43,098 bases of DNA from Actinomycetota bacterium. GTDB taxonomy: Bacteria > Actinomycetota > Actinomycetes > Nanopelagicales > Nanopelagicaceae. The translations under genes were made by a program, and so were the position numbers. The stretch's first letter is position 1, and the number at the start of each line of letters is the position of its first letter. Where the stretch lies: positions 1 to 43,098 of the forward strand of contig JABMMO010000004.1 of NCBI GenBank assembly GCA_013205455.1, in the 5' to 3' direction. Below are positions 8,971 to 17,185 of the stretch, piece after piece. The notes beneath the pieces are model-generated. The model worked only from the letters and a program-made list of their open reading frames with translations. It did not search any database and was not told where the DNA came from.

Positions 8971-10452
8971 ATGCAAACTTTCAGTAGCGCACTTACGCAA
9001 CGAACTGCGTTAAGCGAATCTGATATTTTGCGATTATCCGAATTGGTAGCTGAATGGCAATTATTAGCTGATCTCTCCTTTGCAGATTTAATACTCTGGG
9101 TACCGCGCCGTAAAGATTATAAATCTTGGCCAGAAGGTCACGTCGCAATTGCGCATATACGTCCAACAACTGCCGCAACAGTATTTAGCCAAAACGTAAT
9201 TGGTAATGAAATTCTCTGGGGGAGTAAGCCTCGGATCGATCAAGCGCTTTCTAATGGTGAAATTATTCGAGATACCGAACCTGAAAAAGTAGGCGAGATA
9301 CTCGTTAAAGAAGAAACAGTTCCAGTATTTTTTGAAGGCAATTTCATAGCCGTGATTTCGCGCTATCGCAATGTTGAAACAATGCGCACCCCATCGAAAC
9401 TTGAATTAAATTATCGCGAGATTGCTCATAAAATTTATAAAATGGTTTCTGAAGGCAACTTCCCAATTAAAGAAAGTGTCTATCTAGCAGAGTCAGCGCC
9501 TCGAGTTGGAGATGGCTTAATCAGATTAGATGTAAATGGCGTCGTGATTTTTGCTAGTCCAAATGCTAGATCTGCGCTAAATAAAGTTGGTTGGCCGAGT
9601 GATTTAGAAGGCCATAATTTGGGTGATGTTTTGGATTCGCTCCAAACTGGAAGCATTAGGTATATTCCACGTGAAGAGAATTGGCACGTTGCAATGAGCG
9701 GAAAAGCGCTACGCCGAGAAGAATTTGATTGCGAAACTGGCACCATTGATTTACTTTCAATTCCATTAACTCAAGCTAACGACCGAATTGGCGCAATTGT
9801 GTTAGCGCACAACGTTACCGAATTACGGAGACGAGATAGAGCGCTCCTGTCGAAAGATGCAACCATTCGGGAAATTCATCATCGGGTTAAGAATAATTTG
9901 CAGACTGTTTCAGCTTTACTCAGATTGCAATCACGGCGTATTGATGACCCAAACGCCAGTGCAGCCTTAGAGGAAGCTGTGCGCAGAGTTGCATCTATCG
10001 CGATTGTGCACGAAACGCTATCTACAAGCGATCAAGAGACAGTTGCTTTCGATGAAGTAATGGATCGAATCATGGCTAATGCGGTTGAATTAAGTACTCG
10101 CACCAATGAGATTTCCATCGAACGAACTGGTAATTTTGGCGGTTTTCCTGCGATAGTTGCAACACCACTTGCTCTTGTTCTAACCGAACTAATTCACAAC
10201 GCGCTGGAACATGGTTTAGGAAGTGTTGGTAGTAAATTGGAATTGCGAGTTGAGCGAACTGAAACTCTTTGTAGAGTTCACGTAATCGATAACGGTAGCG
10301 GGCTCGCAGAAGGATTTAAGCCAGAACAAGAAGCCAACCTTGGTTTGCAAATTGTGCAAACGCTCACTGTAAATGAATTAAATGGAAGTATTGAATTTAA
10401 GCGGCTTACTGAAGGAACTGAAGCAGTTGTAACGTTTCCGATTAGAAATTAG
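8971..10452 (+). CDS. pdtaS: PdtaS-type sensor histidine kinase (HisKA_2 family)
   Basis: A cytosolic 493-aa kinase without membrane segments. The N-terminal about 150 residues form a GAF-like sensor and residues about 175-285 a PAS-like domain. The HisKA_2 box EIHHRVKNNLQTVSALLRLQ has the phospho-acceptor around H303/H304. The HATPase domain shows LTELIHNALEHGLG and VIDNGSGLAEG. In mycobacteria PdtaS phosphorylates PdtaR, an ANTAR-type antiterminator that binds nascent RNA; no PdtaR gene is in this window. The neighbouring whiB on the opposite strand reproduces the mycobacterial Rv3220c-Rv3219 pair and supports the name. The stop codon overlaps the whiB stop by 4 nt. Confidence 0.88.
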   Translation: MQTFSSALTQRTALSESDILRLSELVAEWQLLADLSFADLILWVPRRKDYKSWPEGHVAIAHIRPTTAATVFSQNVIGNEILWGSKPRIDQALSNGEIIRDTEPEKVGEILVKEETVPVFFEGNFIAVISRYRNVETMRTPSKLELNYREIAHKIYKMVSEGNFPIKESVYLAESAPRVGDGLIRLDVNGVVIFASPNARSALNKVGWPSDLEGHNLGDVLDSLQTGSIRYIPREENWHVAMSGKALRREEFDCETGTIDLLSIPLTQANDRIGAIVLAHNVTELRRRDRALLSKDATIREIHHRVKNNLQTVSALLRLQSRRIDDPNASAALEEAVRRVASIAIVHETLSTSDQETVAFDEVMDRIMANAVELSTRTNEISIERTGNFGGFPAIVATPLALVLTELIHNALEHGLGSVGSKLELRVERTETLCRVHVIDNGSGLAEGFKPEQEANLGLQIVQTLTVNELNGSIEFKRLTEGTEAVVTFPIRN

Positions 10453-10718
10453 AAGCGGTTCTGATTTTCCAATTGTCGAGCGCGGTTTCTAGCAGCGCGA
10501 CGTTTCATAGCACGGCGTTCATCTTCAGAAAGCCCACCCCATACGCCAGCATCCTGTCCGCTTTCTAACGCCCAAGCCAAACAAGCTTCTTTAACATCGC
10601 AGCGATTACAGACTTTTTTCGCTTCTTCAATTTGAGCTAACGCAGGACCAGTATTCCCAATCGGAAAGAAGAGTTCTGGATCTTCATCGCGACAAGCTGA
10701 TTTATGACGCCAATCCAT
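10449..10718 (-). CDS. whiB1: WhiB1-type [4Fe-4S] transcriptional regulator
   Basis: A small (89 aa) actinobacteria-specific iron-sulfur regulator. Four cysteines at 9, 37, 40 and 46 bind the cluster, the turn GVWGG is at 58-62, and a basic tail (KRRAARNRARQ) contacts DNA or the sigma factor. Cysteine spacing and short N-terminus match WhiB1, which in mycobacteria is essential, reacts with nitric oxide and binds the primary sigma factor. A strong Shine-Dalgarno, GGAGGAG (10724-10730), lies 5 nt before the ATG. A promoter candidate about 100 nt upstream would give a long 5' leader. The 3' end overlaps pdtaS by 4 nt in convergent orientation. Confidence 0.93.
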   Translation of the reverse strand: MDWRHKSACRDEDPELFFPIGNTGPALAQIEEAKKVCNRCDVKEACLAWALESGQDAGVWGGLSEDERRAMKRRAARNRARQLENQNRF

Positions 10719-10821
10719 TCCTACTCCTCCTAACTTTTACCTTGGCTCTGCCCTGACTTTCGACATGGCCGAACCAAAACCAATGTATTTTCTGCTGATC
10801 GCCGGAATCGACAATATGGTT

Positions 10822-10850
10822 ATTATCCCTCGTTAAAGTTGTATAAACAA
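10822..10850 (-). promoter_or_regulatory. Putative sigma-70 promoter of whiB1
   Basis: On the minus strand TTGTTT (10845-10850) and GATAAT (10822-10827) are separated by 17 nt. Transcription would start near 10815, leaving a 5' leader of about 97 nt before the whiB ATG. A dyad TTGTATAAACAA overlaps the -35 box and might bind a regulator. The assignment is by consensus only. Confidence 0.5.
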
Positions 10851-10912
10851 GGACATTCACCTGGCAATTCGCTTAAAGTGCTTTATCTCATAATCCCTGA
10901 AAGAATATCGCC

Positions 10913-11437
10913 ATGTCTGATTTAGCATATTTTGCAACGGGTTGCTTCTGGGGTGCTGAGCGTAGATTTTGGAATCTCAATGGTGTCACAAATACATCAG
11001 TTGGTTATATGGGAGGGGCTACCTCTAACCCAACTTATGAAGAAGTTTGTACTGGGAAAACGGGCCATGCAGAATTAGTTAAAGTTGAGTTTGATTCAAA
11101 CACAATTTCTTATAAACGTTTGCTTGAAGAATTTTGGGTTATGCATGATCCAACTTCGCTTAACAAACAAGGTGGCGATATCGGTACCCAGTATCGCAGC
11201 GCAATCTTTACCACAACTCCGGAGCAGATGATCGATGCGGTAAACACTAGAGATATTTATGAAGCCGAACTAAAGAAGTTTGGAATCAGTGAAATTGTTA
11301 CCGAAATTCAAGAAGTAGGCGAATATAAGTATTGGATTGCCGAGGAGTATCACCAACGTTACCTAGAAAAAAACCCGAATGGTTACGACTGTCATTCTTC
11401 AACCGGAATTGAATTTCCGATGGCTGCGCATGAATAA
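10913..11437 (+). CDS. msrA: Peptide-methionine (S)-S-oxide reductase MsrA
   Basis: Reduces the S epimer of methionine sulfoxide in proteins, with thioredoxin as usual reductant; cytosolic. The catalytic motif GCFWG has nucleophile C11. Family patterns SVGYMGGATSNPTYEEVCTG, VMHDPTSLNKQGGDIGTQYR and AEEYHQRYLEKNPNGY all appear. Length is 174 aa, standard. It overlaps msrB by 8 nt, so the two stereospecific repair enzymes are translationally coupled. The 194-nt gap upstream also carries the divergent whiB promoter. No clear Shine-Dalgarno precedes the ATG. Confidence 0.96.
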   Translation: MSDLAYFATGCFWGAERRFWNLNGVTNTSVGYMGGATSNPTYEEVCTGKTGHAELVKVEFDSNTISYKRLLEEFWVMHDPTSLNKQGGDIGTQYRSAIFTTTPEQMIDAVNTRDIYEAELKKFGISEIVTEIQEVGEYKYWIAEEYHQRYLEKNPNGYDCHSSTGIEFPMAAHE

Positions 11438-11873
11438 CGAAGAGTTACCACTTGTTGCTCCAAACGGGGATGCATTTCCAGTTCAATTAAACGATTTGGA
11501 ATTGAAAGCTAAATTAGATCCGCTCTCATTTGAAGTCTTACGTAAGGCCGGAACTGAACGCCCTTTTACTGGTGAATATACTGATTCTGAAACTGTTGGC
11601 GTTTATAAATGCAAAGCCTGCAACGCTGAACTTTTTCGGAGCGAAACTAAATTTCACTCGGGCTGTGGTTGGCCATCTTTTTACGCACCCACTAAAGATG
11701 ATGCAGTTCTCTTGATTGAGGATCGCTCACTCTTCCCGAGAGTTAGAACTGAGGCACGATGCGCATCTTGTGGCTCCCATCTCGGCCATGTTTTTGAAGG
11801 CGAAGGTTATGACGTGCCAACAGATCAGCGTTGGTGCATTAATTCAGTTTCGTTAATTCTCGAACCTAAATAA
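11430..11873 (+). CDS. msrB: Peptide-methionine (R)-S-oxide reductase MsrB
   Basis: Reduces the R epimer of methionine sulfoxide, complementing MsrA. Zinc ligands are C61/C64 (CKAC) and C111/C114 (CASC). The catalytic cysteine is C136 in RWCINSVSL, and GCGWPSF (C79) is in the family position. The ATG at 11430 overlaps the msrA stop by 8 nt; the frame extends upstream to 11379, but the N-terminus from 11430 gives the expected 147 aa. The 3' end overlaps the convergent glycosylase gene by 8 nt. Confidence 0.95.
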   Translation: MNNEELPLVAPNGDAFPVQLNDLELKAKLDPLSFEVLRKAGTERPFTGEYTDSETVGVYKCKACNAELFRSETKFHSGCGWPSFYAPTKDDAVLLIEDRSLFPRVRTEARCASCGSHLGHVFEGEGYDVPTDQRWCINSVSLILEPK

Positions 11874-12501
11874 GTTCGGTGCCACGCCAGCAATACCAAG
11901 CAACATGACTTCGAAAACCCACAAATTTATCGCCAAGTTTTTCCAATTTTTTTGGTTCTAATTCAACTCTCGCTTTATGAATCTTTTCCCAACCACGTCT
12001 AACACCTAAATCTCCAACCGGCCAAACATCTAGCCGACCAAGTTGAAACATCAAGAACATCTCTATAGTCCATCGACCGATGCCAAACAATGGAAGAAGT
12101 AGTGCAGAAATTTCAGAATCAGAAAGCTCATGTAATTTATGAACACCTGATTTCTTATCAAGAAAGACATTACTAAGTTCGGTAAGCGACCTAGTTTTAG
12201 CTCCAGAGACTCCAGAGGCACGAATCTGTTCTTGACTTAATTTAGCAACTCTTCTTGGCGTTAACTCTCCGCCTGCTGTTTCAGTGGTTCGCTTAATAAT
12301 CGTATCTGCGGCTTTTGTCGAAAGTTGTTGCGAAAGTATCGAAGCAGCTAAGGAATAGAAGGGAGTTTCTTCAGATTTAATGCGACCGATGGTACAAAGT
12401 TTTGAATTAGCAATTACGTTAGAGAATGCGGGATCGATCTCAACAATCTTAGTTGCGATTGACCTGGCTTTCTGGTCAGAGATTAAAACTTGGGTATTCA
12501 T
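11866..12501 (-). CDS. AlkA-type DNA-3-methyladenine glycosylase (HhH-GPD)
   Basis: Base-excision repair glycosylase that removes alkylated purines. The HhH-GPD fold is shown by SLAASILSQQLSTKAADTI (about residues 45-65), the helix-hairpin-helix LPLFGIGRWTIEMFLMF, and the catalytic aspartate in WPVGDLGVRRG. Length is 211 aa. It corresponds to the catalytic portion of AlkA without the N-terminal Ada-like or TATA-like domain, as in many bacterial MAG II/AlkA proteins. No Fe-S cysteine cluster is present, which argues against MutY/Nth. The ATG overlaps the end of the upstream DUF4389 gene by 26 nt, suggesting co-transcription. Exact substrate range is unknown. Confidence 0.85.
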   Translation of the reverse strand: MNTQVLISDQKARSIATKIVEIDPAFSNVIANSKLCTIGRIKSEETPFYSLAASILSQQLSTKAADTIIKRTTETAGGELTPRRVAKLSQEQIRASGVSGAKTRSLTELSNVFLDKKSGVHKLHELSDSEISALLLPLFGIGRWTIEMFLMFQLGRLDVWPVGDLGVRRGWEKIHKARVELEPKKLEKLGDKFVGFRSHVAWYCWRGTELI

Positions 12502-13063
12502 CAGTTACGAGCAAGAAGGCGTATCCAGCGACGCGGTTCCAATAGGAAATAGTTCCAACCACACCTTTTGCGCACCATTCCGGATATTGGTTGGAGATTA
12601 ATATCGAAACCCACGCAAAGACCGTGAGCGCTAATGCATAAACGGCATAGACCGCACCTACTAAATAAAGTGGGATTGCCAAGATCCATTTCACAAGAGG
12701 TAAGTACCGATTTAATTTCTTACCACCATCAATTTCTGGAAAAGTAATTTCAACTCTGGGATCCGACTCAATTGAGGGATACCCATCTTGAAGTAAAAGC
12801 GCAAAAGCGACGATTCGATTTGAAAGTCCAAGAAGCGCCTTATTAAAACTAAGCACATAACTTGGATATACCTCACGAAAAACTAGTGCAAGTAACGCCG
12901 GCAGAACTAAGAAAGCAGTGGGCCAGCCATTTGTAGCATCTGAGATTGAAAAAGAAGATGAGAAAATCGCGATCGGTGCCACCAATATCAACCTAAATAG
13001 CACGCTAATTCGGTCTCTAGATATAAATTCAACTTTTATATTGGTCTCAATCTGTGCGGACAC
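12476..13063 (-). CDS. DUF4389 membrane protein
   Basis: A 195-aa protein with about three hydrophobic segments: around residues 20-35, 47-63 (AFLVLPALLALVF) and 125-155 (WILAIPLYLVGAVYAVYALALTV in part). The two halves contain the repeated family signature, FREVYPSYVLSFNKALLGLS and, at the C-terminus, the segment from YPEWC through RVAGYAFLLVTDEYPSF. That pattern identifies the DUF4389 family, which is common in actinobacteria and has no known function. It overlaps the AlkA-like gene downstream by 26 nt and is divergent from terC (57-nt gap). Confidence 0.78.
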   Translation of the reverse strand: MSAQIETNIKVEFISRDRISVLFRLILVAPIAIFSSSFSISDATNGWPTAFLVLPALLALVFREVYPSYVLSFNKALLGLSNRIVAFALLLQDGYPSIESDPRVEITFPEIDGGKKLNRYLPLVKWILAIPLYLVGAVYAVYALALTVFAWVSILISNQYPEWCAKGVVGTISYWNRVAGYAFLLVTDEYPSFNL

Positions 13064-13108
13064 AAGCTCTCCTTCGCTTTGTGAAGTGCAATTATTTTAT
13101 TACTTTAA

Positions 13109-13114
13109 TAGGAT
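13109..13114 (+). promoter_or_regulatory. -10 element TAGGAT for leaderless terC mRNA
   Basis: TAGGAT ends 6 nt before the terC ATG at 13121, so the transcript would start at the ATG itself. No Shine-Dalgarno is seen. The -35 region is not recognisable. Confidence 0.4.
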
Positions 13115-13120
13115 ACGCCC

Positions 13121-14014
13121 ATGAGCGCAACAGTATGGTTAGTAACGCTATTAGTTCTTGGCTTAATTCTGGCAATTGATCTTTTGATTGCTATTATCAA
13201 TCGACATAAAGTCACAACCATGAAATCAGCTGCAACTTGGACTGTTTTTTATGTATCGCTTGCCATTGTATTTGGTTTATCTATGGGCAGTTGGGGAAAT
13301 GCGCAGGCCCAAGGTGAATTCTTTGCAGGTTGGATTACTGAATATTCACTTTCGATGGATAACTTATTTGTATTTATTTTGATTTTAGCCCGAATGAAAG
13401 TTAGTCAAGAGAAAGAAGAGCTAGTTCTTCTCATCGGAATTGTGATGTCACTCTTTCTTCGTGGAATCTTTATTGGAGCTGGATCAGCGCTTGTAAATCG
13501 TTGGTCGTGGGTCTTCTTCTTGTTTGGTGCGTTCTTGCTCTACACCGCTTACAAATTGATTGTGGAGGATTCCGAAAAGGATTATGAAGAGGGACCGTTT
13601 ATTAAGTTTCTTCATAAGAAAGGCGCATCCAACTTTGTAATAGCGCTTTCAGCGATTGCCACTACAAATGTTATTTTCGCATTTGATTCTATTCCAGCGA
13701 TATTCGGGCTCACTAAAGATCCATATATTGTGGTTACTGCAAACATTTTTGCGCTAATGGGGTTAAGGCAGCTTTACTTTATTATCGGTGGTTTAATGAA
13801 AAAACTAATTTATCTCTCCGAAGGTCTCGCGATTATTTTAGGTTTCATTGGACTCAAATTGATCTTCGAGGCCTCTCACTTTCAAGGGTGGCACAAATTC
13901 TTTGGTGTACCCATCCCAGAAATTTCTTTGGCGCTGAGTCTTTCAGTAATTTTGGGAGTTTTGGTAATGACAACCGCCTTAAGTCTTATCAAAGGCCGCA
14001 AGCAGAGCGCTTGA
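13121..14014 (+). CDS. TerC-family integral membrane protein (paralogue 1)
   Basis: A 297-aa TerC/Alx-family protein with seven to nine predicted membrane helices. Acidic membrane motifs typical of the family are EYSLSMDNLFVFILIL (about residues 75-90) and FAFDSIPAIFGLTKDP (about 185-200), thought to bind a metal. Family members are linked to tellurite resistance and, in Bacillus and E. coli, to manganese export and metalation of secreted proteins. Here substrate is unknown. A second paralogue of identical length lies at 15827. Both are chromosomal and no other ter genes are present, so a manganese or metal-homeostasis role is likelier than tellurite resistance. Confidence 0.88.
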   Translation: MSATVWLVTLLVLGLILAIDLLIAIINRHKVTTMKSAATWTVFYVSLAIVFGLSMGSWGNAQAQGEFFAGWITEYSLSMDNLFVFILILARMKVSQEKEELVLLIGIVMSLFLRGIFIGAGSALVNRWSWVFFLFGAFLLYTAYKLIVEDSEKDYEEGPFIKFLHKKGASNFVIALSAIATTNVIFAFDSIPAIFGLTKDPYIVVTANIFALMGLRQLYFIIGGLMKKLIYLSEGLAIILGFIGLKLIFEASHFQGWHKFFGVPIPEISLALSLSVILGVLVMTTALSLIKGRKQSA

Positions 14015-14110
14015 CTGCAAATAGCTAGTTAATTTGCCGGGTAGAGCCATAATCGATTTTTCACTCTACTTTTAGTTTTTCCGAGACATTTTTAGTGGAA
14101 TACTGGCGCA

Positions 14111-15259
14111 ATGAGTGAAAAAGTAATCGCAGATTCTTTAGCCCAACTGCAGAAAAGATCTAGTTCTAAATGGCGTTTCTACCCAAGTGATATTTTGCCG
14201 TTGCCGGTTGCCGAAATGGATTTTCAAATTGCTGAACCGATTAAGGCGGCTCTCCACGATTTAGTTGAACGCTCAGATACCGGTTATTTAGGACCGATTC
14301 CAGAGTTGAAAGAAAATTTTGCCGGGTTTGCTAACCGGAAATGGAATTGGAATTTAGATCCAGAACAAGTTCGAATCGCTTGCGACGTGGGAGTTGGCGT
14401 TATCGAAGTTCTACGTACCTTTATGAGTGTTGGCGATAAATTAATGATTAATACCCCTGTTTATAACAATTTTTTTACCTGGATAAATGAAATCAAACTC
14501 ACAAAAGTTGAAGTCCCATTAAAACGTGAAGGCATGCATTTCACTTTAGATTTGCTGGGAATCGAAGCAGCGTACAAAGCTGGAGTGAAGGCGCACTTGC
14601 TTTGCAACCCGCATAATCCAGTAGGAACTGTTTATACAAAACTAGAGTTGATGCAAATTGCAGAATTAGCAGATAAGTATAAAGTAATAGTAATTAGTGA
14701 TGAGATCCATGCACCGCTAACTTTTTCTGATTCAACTTTTACCCCGTTTCTAGCAGCCTCAGATATTTCAAAAAAAGTTGGTATTACCGTAACTTCAGCA
14801 AGCAAGGCTTTTAATCTTGCTGGTTTGAAATGTGCAACTATCGTCGCACAGGATCCTAAATTAAATGCCATGTTGGATACTATGCCTGAGTCAGTACATT
14901 TCAGAGCTTCACTATTTGGTGCGATTGCTGATGCTGTGGCATATAAATCCGGTGACGAATGGTTAGACGGCATAATCGCAACCTTGGATGACAATCGACG
15001 CCTACTTGCTGATCTCTTAGCGGCCAAAGTTCCAGCAATTAAGTATCGAATTCCTGATTGCAGTTACTTAGCCTGGTTAGATGTTTCTGAGTTAAATCTT
15101 GGAGAGAACCCAGCTGCCCATTTCTTAGAGAAAGGCAAAGTGGCCTTTAATCCGGGCCATACATATGGCGCTGATTATTCACAATTTATTCGTTTAAATT
15201 TTGGAACAAGTCCCGAAATCATCACCGATTCGATTGGACGAATCCTTAACTCCTTATAG
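14111..15259 (+). CDS. PLP-dependent C-S lyase / aminotransferase, MalY/PatB type
   Basis: Fold-type I PLP enzyme of 382 aa. The N-terminal LPLPVAEMDFQIAEPI is the diagnostic start of the MalY/PatB subgroup of cystathionine beta-lyases. Further motifs are CNPHNPVGTVYTKLEL, VISDEIHAPLTF (the aspartate that pairs with the PLP pyridine) and the Schiff-base lysine K232 in TSASKAFNLAGLK. A C-terminal phosphate/carboxylate-binding arginine lies in FIRLNFGTS. Likely reaction: beta-elimination of cystathionine or cysteine conjugates giving homocysteine or a thiol, pyruvate and ammonia. It may serve methionine synthesis or sulfur recycling. It could instead be a general aminotransferase. Confidence 0.86.
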   Translation: MSEKVIADSLAQLQKRSSSKWRFYPSDILPLPVAEMDFQIAEPIKAALHDLVERSDTGYLGPIPELKENFAGFANRKWNWNLDPEQVRIACDVGVGVIEVLRTFMSVGDKLMINTPVYNNFFTWINEIKLTKVEVPLKREGMHFTLDLLGIEAAYKAGVKAHLLCNPHNPVGTVYTKLELMQIAELADKYKVIVISDEIHAPLTFSDSTFTPFLAASDISKKVGITVTSASKAFNLAGLKCATIVAQDPKLNAMLDTMPESVHFRASLFGAIADAVAYKSGDEWLDGIIATLDDNRRLLADLLAAKVPAIKYRIPDCSYLAWLDVSELNLGENPAAHFLEKGKVAFNPGHTYGADYSQFIRLNFGTSPEIITDSIGRILNSL

Positions 15260-15268
15260 AATTCTCAT

Positions 15269-15418
15269 ATGTTCAAAGCAATTCGCCGGATAACTACGCT
15301 ATTCGCATTGCTTCTCCTTGCAGTCAAAGGGGTTTTCACTTTCCTTTCTTGGGTAGAACGAACTGATGAATCTGCCAGCGCATGGGTCGATGAAGATGAA
15401 TTCGAGGATGTAATTTGA
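15269..15418 (+). CDS. Small membrane-anchored protein, 49 aa
   Basis: A short reading frame starting ATG at 15269, 9 nt after the C-S lyase stop. It encodes a basic N-terminus (MFKAIRRITTLF), one hydrophobic stretch (ALLLLAVKGVFTFLSW) and a strongly acidic tail (DEDEFEDVI). That order suggests a single-pass membrane protein with the N-terminus inside. It overlaps the next frame by 4 nt (TTGA), which supports translation of both. I do not recognise a family. Confidence 0.5.
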   Translation: MFKAIRRITTLFALLLLAVKGVFTFLSWVERTDESASAWVDEDEFEDVI

Positions 15419-15795
15419 GCACTGAATACATCCCTGGAACTTGTAACTTAGGGAAGAGCGAAGTTCGTCGTCGCCAAATTGTTGCGCTAATTGGGGCAGC
15501 TTTTTCGATTTCAAGTGGTTTCAACCTCGCCTCTGCAAACGTTTCCACAATTGGAAAGTTTTCTATCTTTTTGCCACTCATGGTTTTCGCAATCGGCTTT
15601 GTACAATCTCGAAAAAAGTTTTGCTTGGCATATGTGCTAGCCGGTACATTCAATTTAGGAAAAATGGGTGAAATTTCTAAAGTACAAAATCCAGTTGATC
15701 GCGCTGCTGATCGGAAAACAGCTTTAGTAATTCTTGCTCAATCAGCCGCGCTTGCGCTAGCTCTCACTTTAGCTTTCGTAATAGCCACCCGTTAA
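15415..15795 (+). CDS. Small integral membrane protein, 126 aa, unknown
   Basis: Begins with TTG at 15415, overlapping the stop of the 49-aa protein by 4 nt. About three hydrophobic segments are visible: IVALIGAAFSISSGFNLA (about residues 25-42), IFLPLMVFAIGFV (about 51-63), and ILAQSAALALALTLAFVIA near the C-terminus. Basic loops separate them. No catalytic motif or known domain is recognised. It lies directly upstream of the second terC (31-nt gap) in the same direction and may be co-transcribed with it. Confidence 0.6.
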   Translation: MSTEYIPGTCNLGKSEVRRRQIVALIGAAFSISSGFNLASANVSTIGKFSIFLPLMVFAIGFVQSRKKFCLAYVLAGTFNLGKMGEISKVQNPVDRAADRKTALVILAQSAALALALTLAFVIATR

Positions 15796-15826
15796 TTAAA
15801 ACTACTACCGAGAATCAGAAAATTAG

Positions 15827-16720
15827 ATGACTGACGCCAAAACTTGGGGAGTAACAATCGCATTACTCCTCGGCGTACTTGTGTTGGATTTATTATTAGC
15901 AATTAAAAATCGCAAACGAGAAACCACAGTAAAAGAAGCTGCGCTTTGGACAATTTTCTATGTAGTTGCCGCAATTATCTTTGGACTAAACCTGCAATTT
16001 AATGGGGTTGCTGGCCAGGGTGAAGAATTCTTTGCTGGGTGGTTAACGGAATATTCACTCTCGGTAGATAACGTCTTTATTTTCATAATATTGCTGGCGA
16101 ATTTGAGCGTTAAACGAGAGAGCGCACAATTAATTTTATTGGCTGGCATAGCAATTGCCTTGGTTTTGCGAGGTATTTTTATTGCACTTGGTTCGGCCCT
16201 GATTTCTAAGTTCTCCGCTGCATTCTTTATTTTCGCAATAATTTTGATAGCCACTGCTTGGAAGCTAATAAAAGAAAAACATGGTGATGAAAAGATATAT
16301 AAAGAAGGCCGGATAATCACGGCACTTCGAAAGCGCGGCGCTTCTACTTTCACAATCGCTTTGGTGGCAGTCGGAACCACAGATTTGATATTCGCACTCG
16401 ATTCGATACCTGCAATTTTTGGTCTCACCAAAGATCCTTACATCGTATTCACTGCAAACGCATTTGCACTAATGGGACTTCGCCAACTTTATTTCTTACT
16501 GGCCGGGTTAGTCGACCGTTTAATTTATCTTTCTAAGGGCTTAGCGGTAATTCTTGGATTTATTGGATTTAAGCTGTTCATTGAAGGCTTGCATGGAGTA
16601 GGAATCGATAAAATCGGTTTCTACGAAATCCCACATATCTCGCTCACGGTGAGCCTAGGTGTGATCGGAGCTGCGTTGTCTGTTACGACCTTGATAAGTT
16701 TAACTGCAACGCGAAAATAG
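15827..16720 (+). CDS. TerC-family integral membrane protein (paralogue 2)
   Basis: A 297-aa TerC/Alx-family protein, co-linear with the protein encoded at 13121. Conserved acidic motifs are EYSLSVDNVFIFIILLA and FALDSIPAIFGLTKDP, and GLRQLYFLLAGLVDRLIYLSKG is shared with the other copy. Two copies of exactly equal length, separated by three small or unrelated genes, suggest an old tandem duplication with diverged loops. Expected role is metal (manganese) efflux or supply to exported enzymes. No Shine-Dalgarno is obvious before the ATG. Confidence 0.88.
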   Translation: MTDAKTWGVTIALLLGVLVLDLLLAIKNRKRETTVKEAALWTIFYVVAAIIFGLNLQFNGVAGQGEEFFAGWLTEYSLSVDNVFIFIILLANLSVKRESAQLILLAGIAIALVLRGIFIALGSALISKFSAAFFIFAIILIATAWKLIKEKHGDEKIYKEGRIITALRKRGASTFTIALVAVGTTDLIFALDSIPAIFGLTKDPYIVFTANAFALMGLRQLYFLLAGLVDRLIYLSKGLAVILGFIGFKLFIEGLHGVGIDKIGFYEIPHISLTVSLGVIGAALSVTTLISLTATRK

Positions 16721-16844
16721 TTTCTTAAATAAGTGCTCGTCGGGCTAGCTAAAGCGCCACAAATCCAACGGATATTCCTGCAATTAAAACATGTCGTAAA
16801 TTTTGCTCAATAGGTCTATAGTCATTTGTAGAAGGGAACAATAT

Positions 16845-17183
16845 ATGGAAATAATTATTCATCCAAGGAACGCAGCTCTAGCGGAAGATTTCAGAGAAAT
16901 TGCTTTAGAAAAATTAGAGAGCATCAAAAGATTTAAAGTTAAAATTGACCGGATTGAGTTAGAAGTTATACACGAAAGTAATCCTAAGTTCGGAAAGAAG
17001 TCTCATAAAGTAGTACTGACTTCACGGGGGAGTGGCCCGCTACTACGTTCAGAATCTTATGGCTTTAATGATTTGGCTGCTTTCGACGATGCTGTAGAAA
17101 ATTTAGAACTGCAAATAAGAAAGGTGCATGAACGATCTAAAGAAATATTTCGTGGCTCCATCAGAAAAAAAACTAGTAATTAA
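16845..17183 (+). CDS. Ribosome hibernation-promoting factor, short form (HPF/RaiA family)
   Basis: Binds the 30S decoding region and silences idle ribosomes. The 112-aa protein has the beta-alpha-beta-beta-beta-alpha N-terminal domain of the family: MEIIIHPRNAALAEDFREIA at the start, the middle strand HKVVLTSRG, then the acidic helix FNDLAAFDDAVENLELQIRK. It lacks the roughly 60-residue dimerisation domain of long actinobacterial HPF, so it is a short form. Start 16845 is preferred over upstream codons because GAAGGGA (16831-16837) sits 7 nt before it. TATAGT at 16817-16822 is a fair -10 element. The gene is not in its usual place next to secA. Confidence 0.82.
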   Translation: MEIIIHPRNAALAEDFREIALEKLESIKRFKVKIDRIELEVIHESNPKFGKKSHKVVLTSRGSGPLLRSESYGFNDLAAFDDAVENLELQIRKVHERSKEIFRGSIRKKTSN

Positions 17184-17185
17184 AA

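Noticed and set aside
9839..9846. GAGCGCTC core matching the iol operator
   Set aside because: It lies inside the pdtaS coding region without the AAAGATA/TATCTTT arms, and GAGCGCT recurs by codon use elsewhere, so the core alone is not informative.
14017..14037. Hairpin GCAAAT / ATTTGC after the first terC
   Set aside because: The stem is short and AT-rich and has no T-tract, so I do not call a terminator.
14632..15027. 131-codon open frame on the minus strand
   Set aside because: Antisense within the MalY/PatB-type lyase, whose motifs (K232, SDEIHAPL) fix the true frame.
15958..16431. 157-codon open frame on the minus strand
   Set aside because: It lies wholly antisense to the second terC, whose protein is clearly conserved; the translated product looks like a shadow of hydrophobic codons.
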